From NCBI GenBank assembly GCA_038235385.1, contig JBBSTY010000101.1:1-16026 (forward strand): a DNA stretch of 16,026 bases. The letters run 5' to 3'. The notes under the pieces were generated by a model. The model ran no database searches and had not been told where the DNA came from. It saw nothing but the letters and a program-made list of their open reading frames with translations. This document shows positions 6,285-11,912 of this stretch, piece after piece (position 1 is the stretch's first letter; every line of letters starts with the position of its first letter). The translations under genes and the position numbers were made by a program. The stretch is from JBBSTY01 sp038235385. Its GTDB lineage: Bacteria; Actinomycetota; Acidimicrobiia; Acidimicrobiales; Acidimicrobilacustridaceae.

Positions 6285-7253
6285 TCAGCTCGTCGGCAGG
6301 CTCGAGGTCGAGACGGTGGTCGTCGACCCGAGCGGCTCGCCCATGATCGAGGCCAACCACCGCAGCACCTGATCCCACCACGCCTTGGTGGACTGCAGCA
6401 CCTGGAAGTGGTCGGCGCCGTCGAGCTCGATGATCTGGGTGGCGTCGCCGGCGGCGCTCGACGCGGCGGCGTACCGCTCGCTCTGGTCGATCGGCACCCG
6501 ATCGTCGGCCGACCCGTGGAGGATGAGCTGGGGGACACCGATGGGGACGAGCTCCATCGGCGATGCCAGCGCGTAGCGAGTCGGTGCCTGATCAGGTGTG
6601 GCGGCCAGGAAGTCCTCGATCGCCCGTCGCAGCTCGACACCGCCGCCCGGCTCGGTGCTGTGCGCCGACGCGACCAGGTCGACCACGCCCGCCAGGCTCA
6701 CCACGGCCTTCGGGACGACGACAGGCGCCGCGCCCGGCGCATCGGGGCCTGCGTGCGGTCGGGCTCCGGCCCAGATGGCGAGCTGGCCGCCTGCCGAGTG
6801 TCCGATGACCGCGACCCGATCGAGATCGAGGTTCCGCGACGGTGCCAACGTCGCGAGGTGATCGATGCCGGCGGCGACGTCGTCGACGGTGCCCGGCCAC
6901 CCGCCGCCGACCTCACCGAAGCGCCGGTAGTCGATGTTCCACACGGCGTACCCGGCCCTGACGAGATCACGAGCCAGATCCTCCATGGCGGTCCGGGTGA
7001 AGCCCAGACGCCAGTACCCGCCGTGGATCAGCACCACGACCGGTCGAGGACCGTCGACCAGGGGCCGGGAGAGATCCCCCACCTGCATGGGCTCGGGGCC
7101 GTAGGCAACCTCCTCGACCTCGAACGCGATGTTGTTGGTCGCCCCCTGGTCGGCGCACGACGTGGCCAGGCCGAGGTTGGCGAGCGCGACGGCAGACGCA
7201 CCGAGGACGCCGGTGCGCAGGAGGTCGCGCCGGGTCCAACCTGGGTCGCGCAT
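6285..7253 (-). CDS. Exported alpha/beta hydrolase (esterase or arylformamidase-like)
   Basis: The 322-residue protein starts with a Tat signal: TRRDLLR (T7-R8-R9) then a hydrophobic stretch ending LATSC at C33, close to a lipobox, so it may be a lipoprotein outside the cytoplasmic membrane. The rest is an alpha/beta hydrolase: oxyanion-hole HGGYW (77-81), nucleophile GHSAGG with S153, acid D250 in HGSADDRVP and H282 in DGADHF. HGGYW plus GHSAGG recall kynurenine formamidases and lipase/esterase relatives, but the export signal fits a secreted esterase better. ATG 7253 has no Shine-Dalgarno; TAGCGT lies seven bases upstream, suggesting a leaderless message. It faces against its neighbours and interrupts an otherwise conserved gene order, so it is probably a later insertion. 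Confidence 0.85.
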   Translation of the reverse strand: MRDPGWTRRDLLRTGVLGASAVALANLGLATSCADQGATNNIAFEVEEVAYGPEPMQVGDLSRPLVDGPRPVVVLIHGGYWRLGFTRTAMEDLARDLVRAGYAVWNIDYRRFGEVGGGWPGTVDDVAAGIDHLATLAPSRNLDLDRVAVIGHSAGGQLAIWAGARPHAGPDAPGAAPVVVPKAVVSLAGVVDLVASAHSTEPGGGVELRRAIEDFLAATPDQAPTRYALASPMELVPIGVPQLILHGSADDRVPIDQSERYAAASSAAGDATQIIELDGADHFQVLQSTKAWWDQVLRWLASIMGEPLGSTTTVSTSSLPTS

Positions 7254-7260
7254 CGCACCG

Positions 7261-7266
7261 ACGCTA
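7261..7266 (-). promoter_or_regulatory. Candidate -10 of the hydrolase gene, leaderless layout
   Basis: Read on the minus strand this is TAGCGT, a full TANNNT match, seven bases before the ATG at 7253. Together with TAGGGT at 7368 it makes a divergent promoter pair in the 126-base gap. Confidence 0.45.
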
Positions 7267-7367
7267 CTGAACCACGGTCCTGGTGCGACGTCAGGGTTCG
7301 ATCGGGTGTTCGGGGCGAGCCCGGCGTCGGGCGGTCGATCGATGGATCAGCGCCGTCGTCGGGCCAG

Positions 7368-7373
7368 TAGGGT
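7368..7373 (+). promoter_or_regulatory. Candidate -10 of the lysine-rich gene, leaderless layout
   Basis: TAGGGT fits TANNNT and ends exactly six bases before the ATG at 7380. There is no room for a Shine-Dalgarno if transcription starts at the usual distance. No clear -35 hexamer is visible. It probably also drives tlyA and nadK downstream. Confidence 0.5.
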
Positions 7374-7379
7374 TGATCC

Positions 7380-7934
7380 ATGACCCAACGGGACCTGCTC
7401 AGCCGCTCGCTCGACGCCGGCAAGGACGCCACGCAGAAGACGCAGGAGGCGATCGAATCGCTGGTGCGCGAGCTGGCCCGCAACGTCGAGGAACAGGCCA
7501 ACCAGGTGCACGACCTGGTCCAGGAGCTCGTCGAGCTCGGACGGTCGAGGTCCGAGAAGGTCGTCGGCACCGTCGATCGGGAGCTGCGCGATCAGCTGGC
7601 GTCGATCACCTCGTCGTCGAAGTCCAACCTCGCTCGCCTGGAGGAGCTCACCGGCCTCCGCCTGGGATCGGTGAGCGACGAGCGCTCGGGCACGAAGAAG
7701 GCGGTGGCGAAGAAGGCGTCGGGCACGAAGAAGGCGGCAGTGAAGAAGGCGTCGGGCACGAAGAAGGCGGCAGTGAAGAAGGCGTCGGGCACGAAGAAGG
7801 CGGCAGTGAAGAAGGCGTCGGGCACGAAGAAGGCGGTGGCGAAGAAGCGGCCGGCGAAGAAGGCGCCAGCGAAGAAGGCGGCAGCGAAGAAGGCCACCGC
7901 AGCGAGGGCGGCCACATCCGTCGCCGGGCGCTGA
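7380..7934 (+). CDS. Coiled-coil protein with lysine/alanine-rich repeat tail, unknown function
   Basis: I do not recognise a family for this 184-residue protein. Residues about 1-95 are polar and helical in appearance, with heptad-like leucine and valine spacing (ESLVRELARNVEEQ, DLVQELVELGRSR), recalling phasin or coiled-coil proteins. From S103 there are five 11-residue units of the type SGTKKAAVKKA (103-157), then PAKKAPAKKAAAKKATAARA. Such tails occur in histone H1-like proteins and the mycobacterial HU protein and bind nucleic acid, so a nucleoid- or RNA-associated role is possible. The gene precedes tlyA by 22 bases, with a TAGGGT -10 six bases before its ATG. Rv1693 occupies this slot in M. 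tuberculosis, but is much shorter as I remember it. Confidence 0.75.
   Translation: MTQRDLLSRSLDAGKDATQKTQEAIESLVRELARNVEEQANQVHDLVQELVELGRSRSEKVVGTVDRELRDQLASITSSSKSNLARLEELTGLRLGSVSDERSGTKKAVAKKASGTKKAAVKKASGTKKAAVKKASGTKKAAVKKASGTKKAVAKKRPAKKAPAKKAAAKKATAARAATSVAGR
7686..7850 (+). repeat. Five in-frame 33-bp tandem repeats
   Basis: Five units of 33 bp encode SGTKKA(AV/VA)KKA/R. Units 2, 3 and 4 (7719-7817) are identical at the base level; units 1 and 5 carry GTGGCG where the others have GCAGTG. Identity of the central units suggests recent slippage or unequal recombination. Because 33 is a multiple of three, copy-number change would lengthen or shorten the basic tail without breaking the frame. 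Confidence 0.95.
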
Positions 7935-7945
7935 GCCGGTCGGGC

Positions 7946-7950
7946 AGGAG
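7946..7950 (+). promoter_or_regulatory. Shine-Dalgarno that decides the tlyA start
   Basis: AGGAG sits 12 bases after the stop of the lysine-rich gene, three bases before ATC 7954 and six before ATC 7957. No ATG, GTG or TTG follows in frame until 8038, 87 bases on, which is too far for this site to serve. Confidence 0.6.
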
Positions 7951-7956
7951 CGGATC

Positions 7957-8802
7957 ATCACCGCGCCCCGCCGTCGCCTCGATGCCGAGCTGGTCCGGCG
8001 AGGCCTCGCCGACGATCTCGACGCCGCACGCGCGCTCGTGACCCGGGGCGAGGTCCTGGCGTCGGGCGCGGTCGCCGAGAACCCCGCCCGACTCGTCGGC
8101 GCAGGTGAGCCGGTCGTCGTCGTGGCCGCGCCGGCGCGCTTCGTCGGGCGAGGTGGCGAGAAGCTCGACGCCGCCGTCGAACGGTTCGGCGTCCCGGTCG
8201 CTGGTCGTCGGGTCGTCGACGCCGGCGCATCGACCGGAGGGTTCACCGATTGCGTGCTGCAGCGAGGCGCCGCGTGGGTCGTGGCGATCGACGTCGGCTA
8301 CGGCCAGATGCACGAGCGCGTGGCCGGTGACGGCCGCGTGGAGGTTTTCGATCGAACCAACGTGCGTGGGCTGACCGCCGATCAGATCGGCGGACCCGCC
8401 GATCTGGTGGTGGCGGATCTCTCGTTCATCTCGCTCCGGACGGTGCTGGCGTCGCTGATCGGCCTCGCTCGTCCCGGTGCCGACCTGGTGGTGCTGGTGA
8501 AGCCCCAGTTCGAAGCCGATCGAGACGAGGCCTCCCGTGGGCGTGGGGTGATCGCCGACCCCGATGTCTGGACCCGGGCGCTCGACGATGTGGTTGCCGC
8601 GTTCGCCGAGCGTGGAGCGACCATCATGGGCGTGATGCCATCACCCATCACCGGCGGTCGCGGCAACGTCGAGTTCCTGCTCCACGCGGTCGCGCCGTCG
8701 CCGACCTCGGCGGGCGAGCAGTTCATCGAGCCTCGCAACCTCGCGTCGATGATCGCCGCGGCGGTCGCCACCGCCGACGACCGCACCTCGGTGGTGCCCT
8801 GA
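7957..8802 (+). CDS. tlyA: TlyA family 16S/23S rRNA (cytidine-2'-O)-methyltransferase
   Basis: TlyA 2'-O-methylates cytidines of 16S and 23S rRNA; loss gives capreomycin resistance in mycobacteria. Read from 7957 the 281-residue protein has an N-terminal S4 RNA-binding domain (RRRLDAELVRRGLA through VLASGAVAENPARLV), then an FtsJ-like domain with GRGGEKL, the SAM loop DAGASTGGFTD, DVGYGQ, VADLSFIS and VKPQFE. K69, D154 and K182 match the catalytic numbering I recall for M. tuberculosis TlyA, with E239 for its E238. The start is odd: the frame runs open from 7810, yet no ATG, GTG or TTG occurs before GTG 8038, which would delete half of the S4 domain. ATC 7957, six bases behind AGGAG, is my preferred start; a base error is the alternative. 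Its stop overlaps the NAD kinase start (TGATG). Confidence 0.88.
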   Translation: MTAPRRRLDAELVRRGLADDLDAARALVTRGEVLASGAVAENPARLVGAGEPVVVVAAPARFVGRGGEKLDAAVERFGVPVAGRRVVDAGASTGGFTDCVLQRGAAWVVAIDVGYGQMHERVAGDGRVEVFDRTNVRGLTADQIGGPADLVVADLSFISLRTVLASLIGLARPGADLVVLVKPQFEADRDEASRGRGVIADPDVWTRALDDVVAAFAERGATIMGVMPSPITGGRGNVEFLLHAVAPSPTSAGEQFIEPRNLASMIAAAVATADDRTSVVP

Positions 8803-9662
8803 TGGCCCAGGTCGCGTTGGTCGTCCACAACGACCGGACCTCCGCGGCCGAGCTCGCTCGCGACACGGCCGCGTGGCTGGCCGATCACGGCCACGCCGTG
8901 CGCCTGCCGCCCGCCGATGCCGAGGTCGTCGGGCTCTCGGAGCTCGGCGCCGGAGGGACCGCGCTCACCGATGGCTGCGATGTCGCCGTCAGCCTGGGTG
9001 GCGACGGCACCATGTTGCGAACCGTGGACCTGGTGTCCTCGGCGGGCATCCCGGTGATCGGCGTCAACCTCGGCCAACTGGGCTACCTGACCGAGGTCGA
9101 TCCCGAGCAGTTGCGCGATGCGCTCACGCAGTTCTTCGCCGGCGAGTACCAGATCGAGGAGCGCATGCTCCTGTCGGTGCACGTCGAGGCACCAGCGGGC
9201 GGCGTGACCGTGACCGATGCCTTCGCGTTGAACGAGGCGGTGATGGAGAAGACCGAGAGCGGTCACACCGTGCGGCTCGACGTCACCATCAACGACCACT
9301 TCTTCACGCCGTACGCCACCGACGGGCTCATCGTCGCCACGCCGACCGGATCCACCGCCTACGCCTTCTCGGCGCGGGGTCCGATCGTGGCCCCGACGCA
9401 CCGGGCGATCCTGTTGACCCCCGTCTCGCCGCACATGCTCTTCGACCGCACGCTGGTGCTGGAGCCCACGACCGAGGTGCGCATCACCGTCGCAGGTCAC
9501 CGACCCGCGGACCTGTCGGTCGACGGGAGGCTGCTGGGGCAGCTGCAGCGGGGCGATGCCATCGTCTTCACCGCCGCACCCCACCGGGCTCGCATCGTGA
9601 TCTTCTCGCCACGCGACTTCCACCAGATCCTCAAGTCGAAGTTCGGGTTGAACGACCGATGA
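8802..9662 (+). CDS. nadK: NAD kinase
   Basis: This cytosolic enzyme phosphorylates NAD to NADP. The 286-residue protein carries GGDGT (66-70, catalytic D68), N144-E145 in LNEAVMEK, and TPTGSTAY (180-187) before the family segment FSARGPIVAPTH. VISP-like positions appear as LTPVSPHML, and the C-terminal all-beta region (VRITVAGHRPADLSVDGR) is normal. ATG 8802 shares one base with the tlyA stop, so the two are translationally coupled. The tlyA-nadK-recN order is widely conserved in actinobacteria. Length and motifs are complete. Confidence 0.95.
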   Translation: MAQVALVVHNDRTSAAELARDTAAWLADHGHAVRLPPADAEVVGLSELGAGGTALTDGCDVAVSLGGDGTMLRTVDLVSSAGIPVIGVNLGQLGYLTEVDPEQLRDALTQFFAGEYQIEERMLLSVHVEAPAGGVTVTDAFALNEAVMEKTESGHTVRLDVTINDHFFTPYATDGLIVATPTGSTAYAFSARGPIVAPTHRAILLTPVSPHMLFDRTLVLEPTTEVRITVAGHRPADLSVDGRLLGQLQRGDAIVFTAAPHRARIVIFSPRDFHQILKSKFGLNDR

Positions 9663-9709
9663 GCGCCCGAGCCCCGTCGACGCCCGCCGTCGTTGTCACT
9701 GGTCTCGGA

Positions 9710-9775
9710 CACACTGGTGCCATGGTCATCGAGTCGGGCGATCCGGTCGGCGTGGTCGCGACCAGACGATGCTGA
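9710..9775 (+). promoter_or_regulatory. Possible promoter plus 17-codon leader ORF before recN
   Basis: CACACT (9710-9715) lies six bases before ATG 9722, the spacing seen at other leaderless starts in the window. From this ATG runs a 17-codon frame, MVIESGDPVGVVATRRC, ending at TGA 9773-9775. The recN ATG at 9769 overlaps this stop (ATGCTGA), and recN has no Shine-Dalgarno of its own. Translation of the leader could thus deliver ribosomes to recN. A direct repeat CACTGGT (9697-9703 and 9712-9718) overlaps the promoter. The hexamer is a weak -10 match. Confidence 0.35.
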
Positions 9776-11367
9776 TCGAGCTCGTCGTCACCGACCTCGG
9801 CGTCATCGAGCACCTCGCGCTCGTGGTGGGCCCGGGCATGACCGCCGTCACCGGCGAGACCGGCGCCGGCAAGACGCTCATCGTCGAGGCGATCGCTCTC
9901 CTGATGGGCGGACGAGCCGACCCGGCCATGGTGCGGTCGGGCGCCACCGAGGCGGTCGTCGAAGGACGGTTCGCCGTCGGTGACGACGAGGTGATCCTCC
10001 GGCGCGTGGTCCCGGTCGAGGGCCGATCACGGGCCTACGTCGACAACCGACTCGCGAGCGCGAGCGGACTCGCCGAGTTCGGGTCCACGCTCGTCGACCT
10101 CCACGGCCAGCACGACCACCAGTCGCTGCTGGCGCCCGCGATCCAACGGCGGGCGTTGGATCGGTTCGGATCCATCGACCTCGAACCGTGCCACCTCGCC
10201 CGCAAGCAGCTGGCGGCGATCGACGATCGCCTCCGAACGCTCGGTGGCGACGAACGCGAGCGGGCACGCGAGATCGACCTGCTGCGCTTCCAGGTCCGCG
10301 AGCTCGACGATGCATCGGTGTCGGACCCCGACGAGGACGCTCGCCTCGACGCCGAGGAGGACCTGCTCGTCGACGCGGTGGCCATGCGCGAGGCGGCCGA
10401 GCGCGCCCAGGCATCGCTCGCCATCGACGGGGGAGCGGGCGAGGGGATCGCCGAGGCCGTCGCCGCGCTCGACGGCCGAGCGCCCTTCGCCGCGGTGCTC
10501 GAGCGCGTGCAGGGCGTCGCTGCGGAGGTCGCCGACCTCGCGGCCGAGCTGCGGACCGTGGGCGACACGATCGAGGAGGACCCCGAGCGCCAGGCCACGG
10601 TGCGTGAGCGCCGTCATCTGCTGAGCGAGCTCGGGCGCAAGTACGGCGCCACGCTCGCCGACATCATCGGGTACCACCTCGACGCCACCCAGCGGCTCGC
10701 CGAGCTCGAGTCGCGCGACGAGCTCGCCGCATCGCTCGATCGCGAGCGCCGAGCGGCGCGTCAGGTGCTCGCCGAGGCAGAGGCCGCGCTCGGGGCGGCG
10801 CGCCGCGAGTGGGCGCCGCGCCTGGCCACGGCGATCGAGACCAACCTCCGTCAGCTCGCCATGCCCAAGGCCGAGGTCGAGGTGCAGGTCAACGGCGACG
10901 CCGGCGACGAGGTGGTGTTCCTCCTGGCGGCGAACCCGGGTGCCCGGCCGCTCCCGCTCGCGAAGGTCGCGTCCGGCGGCGAACTGGCCCGATCGATGCT
11001 CGCCCTGCGCTTGGTGCTCACCGAAGCCCCCGACACGCTGGTGTTCGACGAGGTCGATGCCGGCATCGGAGGGACCGCCGCGATCGCGGTCGGGCGTGCG
11101 CTCGCCGATCTCTCGGCCCGGCACCAGGTGCTCGTGGTCACCCACCTCGCACAGGTCGCGGCTGCGGCCGATCACCACGTCCGGGTCACCAAGCGCGCCA
11201 CCCGCACGCGGACGCGGACGGCGGTGGAGGGTCTCGACGGCGACGAGCGCGTCGTCGAGATCTCCCGGATGCTGTCGGGGTCGCCCGACAGCGACACGGC
11301 GCGGGACCACGCACGCGAGCTGCTCGAACGGGCGGCCGCGCAACGGTCCGGTCCGAGTCGGTCGTGA
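9769..11367 (+). CDS. recN: DNA repair protein RecN (SMC-like ATPase)
   Basis: RecN is a cohesin-like ATPase acting at DNA double-strand breaks in recombinational repair. The 532-residue length is near the family's usual size (about 550). Head-domain motifs are complete: Walker A GETGAGKT (29-36), Q-loop LHGQHDHQSLL (H112-G113-Q114), signature SGGELARSM (from S402), Walker B LVFDEVDAGIGG (D427-E428) and H-loop VTHLAQVA (H459). Residues about 150-360 are rich in Glu, Arg, Ala and Leu, as expected for the coiled-coil arms. ATG 9769 gives MLIELVVTDLGVIE, a typical start, and no start codon is available upstream in frame. No mycobacterial-type LexA box was found upstream by eye. A 106-base gap with a possible leader ORF separates it from nadK. 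Confidence 0.95.
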   Translation: MLIELVVTDLGVIEHLALVVGPGMTAVTGETGAGKTLIVEAIALLMGGRADPAMVRSGATEAVVEGRFAVGDDEVILRRVVPVEGRSRAYVDNRLASASGLAEFGSTLVDLHGQHDHQSLLAPAIQRRALDRFGSIDLEPCHLARKQLAAIDDRLRTLGGDERERAREIDLLRFQVRELDDASVSDPDEDARLDAEEDLLVDAVAMREAAERAQASLAIDGGAGEGIAEAVAALDGRAPFAAVLERVQGVAAEVADLAAELRTVGDTIEEDPERQATVRERRHLLSELGRKYGATLADIIGYHLDATQRLAELESRDELAASLDRERRAARQVLAEAEAALGAARREWAPRLATAIETNLRQLAMPKAEVEVQVNGDAGDEVVFLLAANPGARPLPLAKVASGGELARSMLALRLVLTEAPDTLVFDEVDAGIGGTAAIAVGRALADLSARHQVLVVTHLAQVAAAADHHVRVTKRATRTRTRTAVEGLDGDERVVEISRMLSGSPDSDTARDHARELLERAAAQRSGPSRS

Positions 11368-11481
11368 GGTGCCGAGACGCCGGTGGAAGCGGGCAGCCGG
11401 TCCGTCCAGGCCGACGATGGCCGATGGAAGCACCTCGGTCTGGAACAATCGTGGCGGTTGTTGGGAAGCGCTGACCGACGA

Positions 11482-11489
11482 GGGAGGAG
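11482..11489 (+). promoter_or_regulatory. Shine-Dalgarno of the CD225-like gene
   Basis: GGGAGGAG, a strong ribosome binding site, ends six bases before ATG 11496. It contrasts with the leaderless-looking starts elsewhere in the window. The rest of the 128-base gap after recN shows only AACAA (11444-11448) repeated inverted as TTGTT (11458-11462). Confidence 0.6.
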
Positions 11490-11495
11490 CCAGAC

Positions 11496-11804
11496 ATGGC
11501 GACCGTGCCGAACGCAGGCAAGAGCGAGGCCACCCCGGATCGGGGCAAGCCGCCGGCGTTCCTCGTGAGCTCGATCTTCGTGACCATCCTGTGCCTCCCG
11601 TTCGGCCTCGTCGCCATCGGCTACGGGGTCGCCGTGCACACCCGATGGCGCGCGGGGGACCAGCGCGGCGCCGACCACGCCTCGGACATGGCCGAGAAGT
11701 GGATGTACGGGGGCATCGGTGCCGCCTTCCTGGTGTTCGTGGGCTGGTTGATCTGGTGGGCCATCTGGGGCCGCCACACCCCTGAGTACGGGCTCGGCAT
11801 CTGA
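11496..11804 (+). CDS. CD225/dispanin-like small membrane protein
   Basis: This 102-residue protein has a proline/charged N-terminal tail (1-19), a hydrophobic segment about 20-48 (LVSSIFVTILCLPFGLVAIG), a short polar loop HTRWRAGDQRGADHASDMAEKW, and a second transmembrane segment about 70-91 (GIGAAFLVFVGWLIWWAIW). The order SIFVT-CLP-G-VAI-Y--V---W-AGD--GA--AS--A--W is the pattern of the CD225/dispanin family, which includes interferon-induced transmembrane proteins and many small actinobacterial proteins of unknown role. It was assigned by eye. It lies between recN and pyrG, where M. tuberculosis, as I recall, has the Rv1697-Rv1698 pair; those are not present here. An inverted repeat follows its stop. 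Confidence 0.7.
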   Translation: MATVPNAGKSEATPDRGKPPAFLVSSIFVTILCLPFGLVAIGYGVAVHTRWRAGDQRGADHASDMAEKWMYGGIGAAFLVFVGWLIWWAIWGRHTPEYGLGI

Positions 11805-11829
11805 ACCGCCGCATCGGGTCGGTGGCGGT
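11805..11829 (+). terminator. Weak stem-loop after the CD225-like gene
   Basis: ACCGCC (11805-11810), directly after the stop codon, pairs with GGCGGT (11824-11829) across a 13-base loop. There is no T-run. It may terminate the small gene before the pyrG promoter, but a 6-bp stem of this composition is weak evidence. Confidence 0.25.
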
Positions 11830-11869
11830 CCGGCCCCACGCGATGCGCGAGGCCGACCGAATCCCGCGC

Positions 11870-11875
11870 TACGGT
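11870..11875 (+). promoter_or_regulatory. Candidate -10 of pyrG
   Basis: TACGGT is a TANNNT match 37 bases before the pyrG ATG. A start near 11882 would give a leader of about 30 bases beginning at the small hairpin described next. This promoter would serve pyrG, the NUDIX gene and xerD. Confidence 0.45.
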
Positions 11876-11880
11876 GAGAT

Positions 11881-11910
11881 CCCGTCGTGATGGACGGGCT
11901 TGAGGAGAGG
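11881..11910 (+). promoter_or_regulatory. pyrG leader: 5' hairpin and ribosome binding site
   Basis: CCCGTC (11881-11886) pairs with GACGGG (11893-11898) across a six-base loop, right at the predicted 5' end of the transcript. GGAGAGG (11904-11910) follows as Shine-Dalgarno, two bases before the ATG at 11913 and eight from its AGGAG core centre. A 5'-terminal stem can protect mRNA or respond to nucleotide supply; the GGGC start known from CTP-sensed pyrG leaders of Gram-positive bacteria is not visible at the predicted start point. Confidence 0.4.
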
Positions 11911-11912
11911 CA

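Noticed and set aside
7592..7915. Minus-strand frame with AFFVPDAFFTA repeats resembling a repetitive membrane protein
   Set aside because: It is the complement of the lysine-rich repeats; the plus frame has a promoter-like site, a normal non-repetitive head domain and operon context.
8038..8802. GTG 8038 as the tlyA start
   Set aside because: It would remove the first 27 residues of a clearly encoded S4 domain and has no Shine-Dalgarno; the domain homology continues upstream.
9663..9768. LexA/SOS box upstream of recN
   Set aside because: No sequence close to the mycobacterial-type TCGAAC-N4-GTTCGA palindrome is present in the gap; only the direct repeat CACTGGT was found.
10027..11814. 595-codon minus-strand open frame opposite recN
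   Set aside because: recN has all its catalytic motifs on the plus strand; the opposite frame has no recognisable domain and crosses a gene boundary.
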